64,000 nt of DNA from Sphingomonas panni (GTDB taxonomy: Bacteria; Pseudomonadota; Alphaproteobacteria; Sphingomonadales; Sphingomonadaceae): assembly GCF_022664435.1 (NCBI RefSeq), contig NZ_JAKREU010000001.1, positions 806,001-870,000 on the forward strand, read 5' to 3'. The notes below the pieces were generated by a model. The model was given only the letters and a program-made list of their open reading frames with translations. It was not told where the DNA came from and did not search any database. Every line of letters begins with the position of its first letter. Within the stretch, counting starts at the first letter, position 1. Both the position numbers and the translations under genes were made by a program. Below, piece by piece: positions 9,846 through 19,881 of this stretch.

Positions 9846-10058
9846 TCAGGCAGCGCTGTCTGCGGCATCGACGATCGCCCGCGCCGCAGGAAGGTCGTCC
9901 TCGTCGACCATCACGCGCACCGGGATCAGCAGCCAGCTGCCGTCACCGATGCTCGCCTCGCCATCGAAGGCGACCGCCGGCACGCCCTCGCTTTCCAGTC
10001 GCCCGACGATGATCTGCGCCTCGACCCGCGGAAACCGCCCCAGTTCGGCCAGCGGCAT
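9846..10058 (-). CDS. DUF2007-type small protein
   Basis: This 70-residue protein contains RVEAQIIVGRLESEGVPAVA and a second half with LLIPVRVMVDEDDLPAARAIV, the pattern of DUF2007 (described as putative signal-transducing proteins, some PII-like in fold). It is acidic with no signal peptide or membrane segment. Its ATG overlaps the tldD stop by one base (TGATG), so it is probably translated from the tldD message. Function unknown. Confidence 0.7.
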   Translation of the reverse strand: MPLAELGRFPRVEAQIIVGRLESEGVPAVAFDGEASIGDGSWLLIPVRVMVDEDDLPAARAIVDAADSAA

Positions 10059-11479
10059 CAGGCGGTGCCGCCGACGGTCAGGCCATCGATCAGCAAGGTC
10101 GGCTGCCCGACCCCGGCCGGCACCGACTGCCCGGCCTTGCCGCACATGCCGACCCCTTCATCGAGCGCGAAGTCGTTGCCGATGCCACGCACCTGCTTCA
10201 GCACCTCCGGCCCGTCGCCGATCAGCGTCGCGCCCTTGATCGGCGCACCAATCCGGCCATTCTCGACCCGGTAGGCCTCGGTGCAGGAAAAGACGAACTT
10301 GCCCGACACGATGTCGACCTGTCCGCCGCCGAACGACTTGGCGAAGATGCCGTTCTTCACCCGCGACAGTAGCTCGGCCGGATCGTCCCTGCCGCCGGTC
10401 ATGAAAGTATTGGTCATGCGCGGCATCGGCGCATGCGAAAAATCCTGACGCCGCCCGTTGCCGGTCGGCGCGACGCCCATCAGCCGCGCGTTCAGCCGGT
10501 CGTGGATATAGCCTTTGAGGATACCGTCCTCGATCAGGATATTCTCCTGGGTCGGCGTGCCCTCGTCATCGATGCTGAGCGACCCGCGCCGGTCGGCGAT
10601 CGATCCGTCGTCGATCACCGTCACCCCGGGGGCCGCCACCCGCTCACCGATGCGGCCCGAAAAGGCGCTGGTGCCCTTGCGGTTGAAGTCGCCCTCCAGC
10701 CCGTGGCCGATCGCCTCGTGCAGCAAAATGCCCGGCCAGCCCGCGCCCAGCAGCACCGTCATCTCGCCCGCCGGCGCATCGACCGCCTCCAGATTGACCA
10801 GCGCCTGCCCCAGCGCGACATCGATCGCGCGGTTCCACGTTTCCGGCGCGAAGAGCGAGTCGTACAGATAGCGCCCGCCGATCCCGAAGCTGCCGCTCTC
10901 GCGCCGCCCGTTCGCCTCGACCACGATCGACACATTGAGCCGCACCAGCGGCCGCACATCGGTCGCGATGAAGCCGTCGGGCCGCACGATCTCGACCACG
11001 GTCCACGACCCCAGCAGGCTGGCCGAGACCTGCACCACCCGCGGATCGCGCGCCCGCGCGGCGGCATCGATCGACTGGCACAGCGCCACCTTGTCGGCGA
11101 ACGGGATCAGGTCGAGCGGATCGGCGGCGGTATAGAGATGCCGGTTGTTGCCGCGCGGCGGCGGTGCCTTCGCCCCCTTGGCCGGATCGATCAGCGCCAT
11201 CGTCTCGCCCGCCCGGCGGATGGCGGCTTCGGACAGCTCGTTGGCGTGCGCGAACGCGGTCGTCTCCCCCGACACCGCGCGCAACCCGAAGCCGGCATGG
11301 GTGTCGTAGGACGCGGTCTTCAACCGCCCGTCGTCGAACCCGAACGCCTCGGACCGCCGATACTGGAGATATAGTTCGCCATCTTCGGCCTGCCCCAGCG
11401 TCGCCTGCGTGGCGCGCAGGGCGGCGGCGGGGTCGAGGTCGCCGGAATAGAGGTACGAGCGGGGATCGGTCGGGGTCAT
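10058..11479 (-). CDS. tldD: Metalloprotease TldD
   Basis: TldD, with its partner TldE/PmbA, forms a zinc protease that trims small peptides such as microcin B17 and the CcdA antitoxin in E. coli. The 473-residue product carries the zinc motif HEAIGHGLEGDF, followed by NRKGTSAF, GTPTQENILIEDG and, near the end, GVGMCGKAGQSVPAGVGQP. ATG at 11479 was chosen (MTPTDPRSYLYSGD); further upstream the frame is proline-rich non-coding sequence. TldE is not encoded in this window. Confidence 0.95.
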   Translation of the reverse strand: MTPTDPRSYLYSGDLDPAAALRATQATLGQAEDGELYLQYRRSEAFGFDDGRLKTASYDTHAGFGLRAVSGETTAFAHANELSEAAIRRAGETMALIDPAKGAKAPPPRGNNRHLYTAADPLDLIPFADKVALCQSIDAAARARDPRVVQVSASLLGSWTVVEIVRPDGFIATDVRPLVRLNVSIVVEANGRRESGSFGIGGRYLYDSLFAPETWNRAIDVALGQALVNLEAVDAPAGEMTVLLGAGWPGILLHEAIGHGLEGDFNRKGTSAFSGRIGERVAAPGVTVIDDGSIADRRGSLSIDDEGTPTQENILIEDGILKGYIHDRLNARLMGVAPTGNGRRQDFSHAPMPRMTNTFMTGGRDDPAELLSRVKNGIFAKSFGGGQVDIVSGKFVFSCTEAYRVENGRIGAPIKGATLIGDGPEVLKQVRGIGNDFALDEGVGMCGKAGQSVPAGVGQPTLLIDGLTVGGTA

Positions 11480-11632
11480 CCGCTTAATATAGGGCGGCGG
11501 CGGCGTGGGGGAATGGGGCTGTGGCAGGTGCGAATGAACGCGGGCCACCGTTAGTCGATCGAAAGATGCTCGATTGCGACGATTAAAGGTCCGTCATAGG
11601 CTGGCCTCGGAACAGGGTTGGAGGATTGGCTC

Positions 11633-11752
11633 ATGGCACGGAAACTTCGGGTAGCAGCCGACACCGCGTTGGTGATGATCGGTATCTGCACCGCGATCCA
11701 ATGGGGCGGTAGTGCGGCCTATGCATTCGGATCGTGGGTCGGCGCGCATTGA
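11633..11752 (+). CDS. 39-residue membrane peptide, unknown
   Basis: This short frame starts MARKLRVAADTALVMIGICT and continues with a glycine-rich hydrophobic stretch ending GSWVGAH. It has a basic N terminus followed by one membrane-spanning segment. The support is a strong ribosome site (GGAGG about 8 bases before the ATG) and a position in an otherwise empty gap. The stop lies about 50 bases before a palindromic repeat. I do not recognise a family. Confidence 0.5.
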   Translation: MARKLRVAADTALVMIGICTAIQWGGSAAYAFGSWVGAH

Positions 11753-11799
11753 AATCATCGGCGCGGATTGCAAGGAGTGGGATGAAGCTCGCCTCATAT

Positions 11800-11882
11800 C
11801 GTCGCCCCAGCGAAGGCTGGGGCCTCGAGCGGCTCTTGTCCCGCGCCATTACCGAAAGATCCCAGCCTTCGCTGGGATGACG
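11800..11882. repeat. Palindromic repeat, CCCAGCGAAGGCTGGG arm type
   Basis: Arms at 11800-11827 and 11858-11882 are inverted copies around CCCAGCGAAGGCTGGG with flanking GTC/GAC ends. It is the same type as the element inside ileS and the one at 56031-56115, but here it is intergenic with a 30-base loop. Confidence 0.85.
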
Positions 11883-12006
11883 TTTGGGGGATGGGAAAAG
11901 GGTTCAGCACCGCCGCGGCAAAGCCGCGTCGTCGGTCGACGGGCAAGGGCGAGCTTGCCCGTCGCCGGCCGGCCGGGCGCCCGTTTCGCTCGACCTGCGG
12001 TCGATC

Positions 12007-12234
12007 TCAGCGCCCGGCGCCGTCCCCATGATCCTTGAGCTGCGAATGGTCCGCCCCGTCCGCCGGCCCGCCGATCAGCACGAAGCGCCGGTCGCAATAG
12101 CCGCAATCGACATAGCCCGTCTCGTCGATCTGCAACCACACGCGCGGATGGCCGAGCGCGGGGGCGATGTCGCCGGCACCGTCGCAGGCGACGCGGGGGG
12201 TGGTGACGCGGAGGAGTTCGGGCGGAGGCAGCAT
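12007..12234 (-). CDS. CHCC-type zinc-finger domain protein
   Basis: The 75-residue product contains [28 protein letters not shown], with Cys17, His29, Cys44 and Cys47 as likely zinc ligands. This is the zf-CHCC domain related to the NDUFS6 accessory subunit of respiratory complex I. Many sphingomonads encode such a stand-alone protein. ATG at 12234 gives the family's usual short N terminus ([10 protein letters not shown]). The frame remains open far upstream, but that part is antisense to the ABC gene and not coding. The gene is divergent from the ABC ATPase. Confidence 0.85.
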   Translation of the reverse strand: MLPPPELLRVTTPRVACDGAGDIAPALGHPRVWLQIDETGYVDCGYCDRRFVLIGGPADGADHSQLKDHGDGAGR

Positions 12235-12315
12235 GGGCTGGCGAATAGCAATCGCTTCGTCGCTCGACAAGTCGATGCTTCCCTTGGAGACGTCACGGGC
12301 GTATCGGCGAACCCC

Positions 12316-13251
12316 ATGGAAACCCAAGCCGCCATTTCGATCCGCGACCTGTGCAAGACCTATGCTGCGGGAAAGGGCGGGGCACCGGCCAAGGTCGCGC
12401 TCGACGGCGTGTCGTTCGACGTACCGCGCGGCCAGATTTTCGGCCTGCTCGGCCCCAACGGCGCGGGCAAGTCGACGCTGATCAACACACTCGCCGGCCT
12501 CGTCAACAAGACCAGCGGCAGCGCGTCGATCTGGGGCTTCGATATCGACCAGCATCCGCGCAATGCGAAGGCGTCGATCGGCATCGTCAATCAGGAAATC
12601 CTGTTCGACCCGTTCTTCACCCCTGCCGAAACGCTGGAGATCCAGGCCGGCCTGTACGGCGTGCCCAAGGCGAAGCGCCGCACGATGGACCTGCTGCGCG
12701 CGGTGCATCTGGAGGACAAGGCCAACGCCTATGCCCGCACCCTGTCGGGCGGCATGAAGCGGCGGCTGATGGTGGCGAAGGCGATGGTCCACGCCCCGCC
12801 GGTCCTCGTCCTCGACGAACCGACCGCCGGCGTCGACATCCAGCTGCGCAACCAGCTGTGGGACTATGTCCGCGAACTGAACGCCGACGGGGTGACGGTG
12901 GTGCTGACCACCCACTATCTGGAAGAGGCGGAGCAGCTGTGCGACCGCATCGCCATCATCAACCATGGCCGCGTCGTCGCCAACCAGCCGACCCGTGAAC
13001 TGGTCGGCATGGCGCAGGAAAAGGCGGTCGAACTGACCCTCGACCGCGACCTCACCGACCTGCCCGACGCGCACTGCTTCGAAAAGGTAGAGCGCAAGGG
13101 CGACCGGCTGCTGGCGATCACCTATCGCAAGGACGTGGCCAATGCCGGCGAAGTCCTCGCGGCGGTCAGCGCACAGGGCTATGGCATCGTCGACGTCGTG
13201 ACGCGCGAGGCGGACCTCGAGGACGTATTCCTCAACCTGACGAACAGCTGA
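12316..13251 (+). CDS. ABC transporter ATP-binding protein, YadG-like
   Basis: This 311-residue ABC-2 type ATPase has Walker [10 protein letters not shown], signature [14 protein letters not shown], Walker [13 protein letters not shown], and the H-loop in [15 protein letters not shown] and [12 protein letters not shown] resemble E. coli YadG. Such ATPases power export with a separate six-helix permease, but no permease gene is adjacent; dinB follows. It may serve a permease encoded elsewhere. ATG at 12316 fits the domain start; the ribosome site is weak. Confidence 0.9.
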   Translation: METQAAISIRDLCKTYAAGKGGAPAKVALDGVSFDVPRGQIFGLLGPNGAGKSTLINTLAGLVNKTSGSASIWGFDIDQHPRNAKASIGIVNQEILFDPFFTPAETLEIQAGLYGVPKAKRRTMDLLRAVHLEDKANAYARTLSGGMKRRLMVAKAMVHAPPVLVLDEPTAGVDIQLRNQLWDYVRELNADGVTVVLTTHYLEEAEQLCDRIAIINHGRVVANQPTRELVGMAQEKAVELTLDRDLTDLPDAHCFEKVERKGDRLLAITYRKDVANAGEVLAAVSAQGYGIVDVVTREADLEDVFLNLTNS

Positions 13252-13273
13252 CTCTCGCCCCCAACGGCGTAGG

Positions 13274-13365
13274 CGTACCCCGGCGGAGGCCGGGGTCCAG
13301 TTACGGAACGATCGTGGGTAGCCAGTAGCGTCCCCCAACTGGACCCCGGCCTCCGCCGGGGTGCG
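13274..13365. repeat. Palindromic repeat, CCCCGGCGGAGGCCGGGG arms
   Basis: Arms at 13274-13303 and 13337-13365 are complementary over about 29 bases. This is the first of two tandem elements filling the 305-base gap between the ABC ATPase and dinB, which holds no gene. Confidence 0.85.
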
Positions 13366-13397
13366 AGCGGGTGGGGAGGTTTTCGCCCGAAACCATC

Positions 13398-13486
13398 CGT
13401 GCCCCCGCGCAGGCGGGGGCCTAGAGCCAAGAAACGCAACGGCTGTGCATGAGGCCTCTGGACCCCCGCCTGCGCGGGGGTACGGT
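13398..13486. repeat. Palindromic repeat, CCCCCGCGCAGGCGGGGG arms
   Basis: Arms at 13398-13425 and 13456-13486 have the same overall design as the preceding element with a different core. It lies 33 bases after that element and ends about 70 bases before dinB. Confidence 0.8.
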
Positions 13487-13556
13487 ACGCGTGCAGCGCC
13501 CATTCGCCTTTTGTTCTTGCGCCCCGGCCCACCCCACGCCATTGTAAACCCACGCA

Positions 13557-14627
13557 ATGCCGGACCCCACCCGCAAGATCATCCATGTCGACATGGACGC
13601 CTTCTTCGCGTCGGTCGAACAGCGTGATGCGCCCGAACTGAAGGGCAAGCCGGTCGCGGTCGGCGGGTCGAGCGGGCGTGGGGTGGTCGCCGCCGCCTCC
13701 TACGAAGCGCGCGTGTTCGGGGTGCGCTCCGCCATGCCCTCGGTCACCGCCATCCGCCGCTGTCCCGACCTGATCTTCGTCCGTCCCCGCTTCGAGGTGT
13801 ATAAGGCCGTCAGCCAGCAGATTCGCGCGATCTTCCTCGACTATACCGATCTGGTCGAGCCGCTGTCGCTCGACGAAGCCTATCTCGACGTCACCGAAAA
13901 CCGCCGCGGCCTGCCCAGCGCCACCGCGACGGCGCAGGAAATCCGCGCGCGCATCCTCGACACTACCGGCCTGACCGCCTCTGCCGGGATCAGCTACAAC
14001 AAGTTCCTCGCCAAGCTCGCCTCCGACATGAACAAGCCCAACGGCCAGTTCGTCATTCCCGTAAAGGCCGGCCCGCGCGTCGTCGCGTCGCTCCCGGTCG
14101 GCAAGTTCCACGGCATCGGTCCCAAGACGGTCGAGCGGATGGAAGCGCTCGGCATCCGCACCGGCGCCGACCTTGCCGCCTGGGACCTGGCCCAACTGCA
14201 ACGCACCTTCGGCAAGGCGGGCAGCTGGTATCACGGCATCGCTCGTGCCGAGGACCATCGCCCGGTCCGCCCCAACCGCGTGCGCAAGTCGTCCGGCTCC
14301 GAAACCACCTTCCACCACGACCTGACCGATCCGGCTGCGATCGAGGAGCGCGTGCTGGCGATGGCCGATGACGTCTGGGACTGGGTCGAAAAGACCGGCC
14401 AGCATGGCCGCACCGTCACGGTAAAGGCCAAATACGCCGATTTCCGCATCGTGACGCGCAGCCGCACGCTGAACGCCCCGGTCGCCGACCGCGCCACGCT
14501 CCACGCCACCGCGCGCAGCCTGATCGCGACGCTCTACCCCTTGCGCATGGGATTGCGGCTGGTCGGGGTGACGATGGCCGGCTTCGGCGCGGGCGAAGCC
14601 CCAAGCGGCCAGCTCGACCTGTTGTAA
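13557..14627 (+). CDS. dinB: DNA polymerase IV (Y family)
   Basis: DinB is an error-prone translesion polymerase. The 356-residue product has the catalytic [11 protein letters not shown] motif near residue 12, [13 protein letters not shown], and SLDEAYLDV with the second metal-binding carboxylates. It also has the HhH region ([17 protein letters not shown]) and a little-finger domain. It ends in QLDLL, which fits a beta-clamp binding peptide. No LexA box was identified in the repeat-filled upstream region. The neighbours do not suggest a polymerase operon. Confidence 0.96.
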   Translation: MPDPTRKIIHVDMDAFFASVEQRDAPELKGKPVAVGGSSGRGVVAAASYEARVFGVRSAMPSVTAIRRCPDLIFVRPRFEVYKAVSQQIRAIFLDYTDLVEPLSLDEAYLDVTENRRGLPSATATAQEIRARILDTTGLTASAGISYNKFLAKLASDMNKPNGQFVIPVKAGPRVVASLPVGKFHGIGPKTVERMEALGIRTGADLAAWDLAQLQRTFGKAGSWYHGIARAEDHRPVRPNRVRKSSGSETTFHHDLTDPAAIEERVLAMADDVWDWVEKTGQHGRTVTVKAKYADFRIVTRSRTLNAPVADRATLHATARSLIATLYPLRMGLRLVGVTMAGFGAGEAPSGQLDLL

Positions 14628-14655
14628 GGAGCGGGGCCGCACCCCGACCGACCAT

Positions 14656-14753
14656 CGTCATTCCGGCGAAGGCCGGAATCCATTGTGTCGGGTGTTGTCG
14701 ATCTTGCCGGACCGTCTCCCCATCCATGGATTCCGGCCTCCGCCGGAATGACG
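14656..14753. repeat. Palindromic repeat, ATTCCGGCGAAGGCCGGAAT arms
   Basis: Arms at 14656-14684 and 14724-14753 are complementary, with CGTCATTCCGGCG ends and GGATT inner parts. The element sits between dinB and the thiC riboswitch. The 314-base gap between dinB and thiC holds only this repeat and the riboswitch. Confidence 0.85.
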
Positions 14754-14805
14754 GCGGATGGAAGCGCCAACACTTTGACGCACCACCCGAACCAGCCTAC
14801 AACCG

Positions 14806-14902
14806 CACCGTCCCCGGGGGAGCGTTTCGTCACGCTTGAGAGGAAGGCCGCAGCCTTCGACCCGCTGAACCTGATCCGGCTGACACCGGCGTAGGGAGGG
14901 AG
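14806..14902 (+). promoter_or_regulatory. TPP riboswitch of thiC
   Basis: The thi-box consensus is visible in order: GGGGGAGC, CTTGAGA, then CTGAACCTGATCCGGCTGAC and ACCGGCGTAGGGA. The last part matches the pyrophosphate-sensing arm of TPP aptamers. The aptamer ends about 40 bases before the thiC start, so control is probably at translation initiation (inferred). Ends are approximate. Confidence 0.9.
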
Positions 14903-14914
14903 CGGCCAGCATAG

Positions 14915-16828
<1,914 letters not shown>

Positions 16829-16840
16829 GGCGACCTAAAA

Positions 16841-16866
16841 CTCCTCCCCGCTATGCGGGGAGGGGC
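16841..16866. repeat. Short CTCCTCCCCGC hairpin
   Basis: CTCCCCGC-TAT-GCGGGGAG forms a compact hairpin just after thiC, without a T-tract. The same CCTCCCCGC motif begins the repeats at 44653, 49484 and 63953. It marks the left border of the AT-rich island. Confidence 0.7.
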
Positions 16867-16962
16867 ATACCAATGCCGAGCATCAAAGTCATATTTCAGA
16901 CCCGCGTCTCATACGGCGATCTAAATCTGCCTACATGTATCGGGGCTTGGCTAGAAATCCGC

Positions 16963-16990
16963 TTGATCGGTTTATATCGACCTTTAAACT
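16963..16990 (+). promoter_or_regulatory. Possible sigma-70 promoter of the DUF5343/HEPN pair
   Basis: TTGATC and TAAACT separated by 16 bases lie 21 bases before the DUF5343 ATG, in clearly AT-rich sequence. This is a moderate match only. Confidence 0.35.
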
Positions 16991-17011
16991 CTTCAACAAA
17001 ACGGGGGGTAT

Positions 17012-17626
17012 ATGGGTTTATCAGCCTCATGGGTCGGTGCGGCCAATCGTATTCCGGAACTCTTCAACAAAATCCGCGATGGTCAGGCGCCGTCGCAGGT
17101 AACGATGCAGCTGCTTAAGGATTGGGGATTTGCATCGTCGGCTGACAGGGCGTTTATTCCGCTTTTAAAATCTCTTGGATTTCTCACTCCAACTGGTCAG
17201 CCGACGCAACGATATCACGAGTACAGAGATCATTCACGATCAAAGCTGATAATGGCGGAGGCCTTGAAAGAGGCCTACAAGGATATATTCCTTATTAAAG
17301 AAGTGCCGACTAAATCAGATCAAGCTGCCATTGTTGGCAAATTTAAAAGTTTCCATAACTCTAGTGATGATGTTGCTCAAAGAATGGCAAAAACATTCTT
17401 TGCGCTTCTGGATTTGGCTGATTTGAATGGTGGTCCTGGTAGCCAAGAAAAGGATTTGCTAGGAGTTGCGCCTGAGGCTGTGGCTAGTAATTCTAGCGCT
17501 TTAGGTAAGAGGTCTAATGCTATTTCAGGCCTCCATTACAACATACAGATACATCTTCCTGCAACTAAAGATGTTGAAGTATATAATGCTATATTCAAGT
17601 CGCTTAAGGATCATTTAGTTGACTAA
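17012..17626 (+). CDS. DUF5343 domain protein
   Basis: This 204-residue protein of unknown function matches DUF5343 by pattern. It has an N-terminal part with FNKIRDGQAPSQVTMQLLKD and PLLKSLGFLTPTGQPTQRYHEY, a middle helical part, and a conserved end with GLHYNIQIHLPATKDVEVYN. The N-terminal region looks like a winged-helix module (inference). Codons are AT-rich, unlike every neighbour. A GGGGGG ribosome site lies 4 bases before the ATG. Its stop overlaps the start of the HEPN gene by 8 bases, so the two form an operon. It has no signal peptide or membrane segment. An adaptor or antitoxin role is speculative. Confidence 0.8.
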   Translation: MGLSASWVGAANRIPELFNKIRDGQAPSQVTMQLLKDWGFASSADRAFIPLLKSLGFLTPTGQPTQRYHEYRDHSRSKLIMAEALKEAYKDIFLIKEVPTKSDQAAIVGKFKSFHNSSDDVAQRMAKTFFALLDLADLNGGPGSQEKDLLGVAPEAVASNSSALGKRSNAISGLHYNIQIHLPATKDVEVYNAIFKSLKDHLVD

Positions 17627-18200
17627 GGATAAGCTCCGAGCATTTCTTTTCAGGGGATTGCTTTTTGAGTCTGAGGCCGGTGCTTTCCAGTCTGCTGGTA
17701 TCCAAATTGGAGCGAGTTCGACAGCAAGCGAAGAGTCTTTGCTGGCCCAATCACTAGCGCCGTTTGGCATACAACGTCGCAATGCGGCATTGGAAATGTC
17801 AAGGTTATACGCTCTTCTATACTGTTTTGAAAATGAGATAAGAGAGTTTATTCGAGAAAGGCTGGAAGAGAGCCAAGGAGTTGGGTGGGCCGAAAAATTG
17901 CCAGCAAGAATTCTGCAGCATGCAGAATCCAGAAAAAATACTGCCCTGAAAGATTCATGGCTGGAGGGGGAGAAGACGAATATTTTAGGATTTGCTGACT
18001 TTGGACAGCTCGGGCAAATAATTATCGCTAACTGGGACTGTTTTAAGGACGTCATACCGTCTCAGCATTGGCTTTCTCAAAGAATGGATGAAATAGAAAA
18101 GTCTCGAAATTTTATTGCGCATAACCGACTTTTGCTCCCAAGCGAATTTGCTAGGCTTTACATGTACATATCTGATTGGAATCGAGTTATTGGGCTATAG
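17619..18200 (+). CDS. HEPN (Swt1-like) domain protein, putative RNase
   Basis: This 193-residue protein starts with TTG at 17619, preceded by AAGGA about 8-9 bases upstream. It is mostly helical. Near the C terminus it has GFADFGQLGQIIIANWDCF followed by SRNFIAHNRLL, which contains the HEPN catalytic signature RNxxxH (Arg163, Asn164, His168). This arrangement resembles Swt1-type HEPN domains. Many HEPN proteins with this motif are RNases in toxin-antitoxin or phage-defence systems. Base composition is AT-rich, like its partner, which suggests acquisition by transfer. The RNase activity is inferred from the motif only. Confidence 0.75.
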   Translation: MTKDKLRAFLFRGLLFESEAGAFQSAGIQIGASSTASEESLLAQSLAPFGIQRRNAALEMSRLYALLYCFENEIREFIRERLEESQGVGWAEKLPARILQHAESRKNTALKDSWLEGEKTNILGFADFGQLGQIIIANWDCFKDVIPSQHWLSQRMDEIEKSRNFIAHNRLLLPSEFARLYMYISDWNRVIGL

Positions 18201-18293
18201 CGGTTTTGTGACTAGCGTTCAGTAGTTGACTTCGACGCTTTGCCCCCAAGAAACCACTGTCCTACAAGTTCCCAATATGTTCCCATCGCGCCC

Positions 18294-19213
18294 ATGCGCA
18301 ACGACACCCCGCTCCCGGAGCATTCGCCCGCGCCCGCACCGGCGCTTGACCCCTCGAACCTGACCGTATCGTCCGAGACGCCGTATCTCGACGCCAACGG
18401 CTATGACCCCGCCGACTATCAATGGGTCCCCGTCCGCCGCAAACCGCGCGCCGATGGCTGGTCGGATGCCAAGCAGCGCGACTTTATCGAGGCGCTGGCC
18501 GATGGCGGGTCGGTCGCCGAAGCGGCGCGTGCCGTCCATATGTCGCCCAGCAGCGCCTATCGCCTGCGCCGCTCGCCCGGTGGCGAGGCGTTCGCCCGCG
18601 CGTGGGATGCGGCCGTCGCGCAGGCGGTGGGGATGCTGGTCGATGTCGCGTTCGACCGGGCGATCAACGGCACGATCGAACCGGTGCTGGATGCCGATGG
18701 CCGCCGCATCGGGTCGCGCCACCGCCCCGGCGACCGGATGCTGATGTTCCTGCTCGCCGCCCATTATCCCGACCGCTACGGCCGCCAATATCGCCGCCGC
18801 CCGGCACGCGGCGAGGCGGAGGCCCGCCGCCCGCGCCCGCCCCCGCGCCCAGCGTCGCCGAGGCGCTCGACGCGCTGACCCCCGTGCCCCCGGCCGAGCC
18901 GGAAAAGCTGATGGCCCCCGCCGATCTCGACGTCGCGATCGAGGTCGCCGACCTGACCGACGGTCGCCTGCCCCATTGGCTCGACCCGGACCGCCGCATC
19001 GAACCCGCGCCCGCGCCGCAGCAGGTCGAGCCGCCGCTGCACGATGCCCTCGCCGCCGCACTGGCGGAGCAGGACGATATCTACATTCCCGAACCCGGCC
19101 CACTCGGCACTGCGTTCGAGGTCGAACTGGAACTCGCCAAGCGCGGCATCGTCGTGCCCCGCCCCAAACCCCAACCCAACCGCCGCGCGCGTCGCGCCAG
19201 GCGGCGAGTGTGA
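18294..19213 (+). pseudogene. Helix-turn-helix protein with a frameshift
   Basis: The first frame (from ATG 18294) encodes a Pro-rich start, then WSDAKQRDFIEALADGGSVA and AARAVHMSPSSAYRLRR. This is a helix-turn-helix segment resembling terminase small subunits and common in sphingomonad hypothetical proteins. It reaches a stop at 18878 after a basic, low-complexity tail. The other frame (-1) then continues with coding-like sequence (SVAEALDALTPVPPAEPEKL, LPHWLDPDRR, GTAFEVELELAKRGIVVPRP) to 19213. The simplest reading is one gene with a lost base in the GC-rich run at about 18790-18845. A sequencing error or programmed slippage is also possible. It follows the HEPN island directly but has normal GC content. 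Confidence 0.65.
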
Positions 19214-19308
19214 ACTTTGTGAACTTTGGAGGCAGGGACGCGGTGGGGCTTCTGTCGGACCCACGGGTAACACCGGGACGCCGACCGGGTCGAACCCGCC
19301 GCGTGACC

Positions 19309-19400
19309 CGTACCCCGGCGAAGGCCGGGGCCCAGTTGGGGAACGTTCATGGCCTGCTGAAAAGCCTATCCAACTGAACCCCGGCCTCCGCCGGGGTGCG
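19309..19400. repeat. Palindromic repeat, CCCCGGCGAAGGCCGGGG arms
   Basis: Arms at 19309-19338 and 19371-19400 are complementary and share the inner CCAGTTG/CAACTG ends with the element at 13274-13365. The 345-base gap between the frameshifted gene and the lipoprotein contains this repeat and the terminator at 19493, and no gene. Confidence 0.85.
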
Positions 19401-19492
19401 GTCAGTATGGGTGCCGTGCGGTGCTGCCGCAGACGTGTCGATAGAGTCCTGAGTGACGGGATACCGCGTGGCACCCACCGCACCTCATACGC

Positions 19493-19528
19493 AAAAAGGG
19501 CGCCGCATGGTTCCCCACGCAGCGCCCC
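19493..19528 (-). terminator. Terminator of the ung region lipoprotein gene
   Basis: On the minus strand a GGGCGC...GCGCCC stem with a tetraloop-like centre is followed by TTTTT. It lies about 30 bases past the stop of the gene at 19559-19837. Confidence 0.75.
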
Positions 19529-19558
19529 CTTCGGTCCGTATATGCCGCGTGACGCGAC

Positions 19559-19837
19559 TTACATCGCGTTCTTCACGGCCTGTTCGACCATCGCGTTGTC
19601 GTCGTCGTCGGCCTTGTCGGCGGCGTCTTCGCCCATTTCGCGGACGTTGTCGGCCTGCGCTTCCAGCGCGTCCTCGACCTGCTCGTTGCTGGTCATGTCG
19701 GCCTGGTCTTCCAGCGCGTCCGCCTTGTTCTCGGTCATCGCCTCGATATTGTCGGCGGCCTTGTCGTCGGCATTGCCACCGCACGCACCCAGCAGCATCA
19801 GCGCGGCCAGGCCGGTCGCCGTCATTATCGTCTTCAT
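19559..19837 (-). CDS. Small acidic lipoprotein, unknown
   Basis: The 92-residue product starts MKTIMTATGLAALMLLGACG, a lipoprotein signal with lipobox LGAC. The mature part is very rich in Asp, Glu and Ala (NIEAMTENKADALEDQAD, DAADKADDDDNAM) and probably forms a long helix. AGAGGGA precedes the ATG. It lies 44 bases downstream of ung on the same strand and has its own terminator. I do not recognise a family; similar Ala/Asp-rich small lipoproteins occur in sphingomonads. Confidence 0.8.
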   Translation of the reverse strand: MKTIMTATGLAALMLLGACGGNADDKAADNIEAMTENKADALEDQADMTSNEQVEDALEAQADNVREMGEDAADKADDDDNAMVEQAVKNAM

Positions 19838-19881
19838 GGCAATTCCCTCTTTGAACCCGCCCCTGTGGCGGGCAAGCCCGT

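Noticed and set aside
12007-13557. A 516-codon open frame on the minus strand
   Set aside because: Only its last 75 codons (the zinc-finger gene) look coding; the rest is antisense to the ABC ATPase and repeats.
16873-17118. A frame starting ATG at 16873 before the DUF5343 gene
   Set aside because: It overlaps the DUF5343 gene in another frame and its protein has no coherent pattern.
16829-18293. Attachment sites flanking the AT-rich island
   Set aside because: No direct repeats, tRNA end or integrase gene are visible at the borders.
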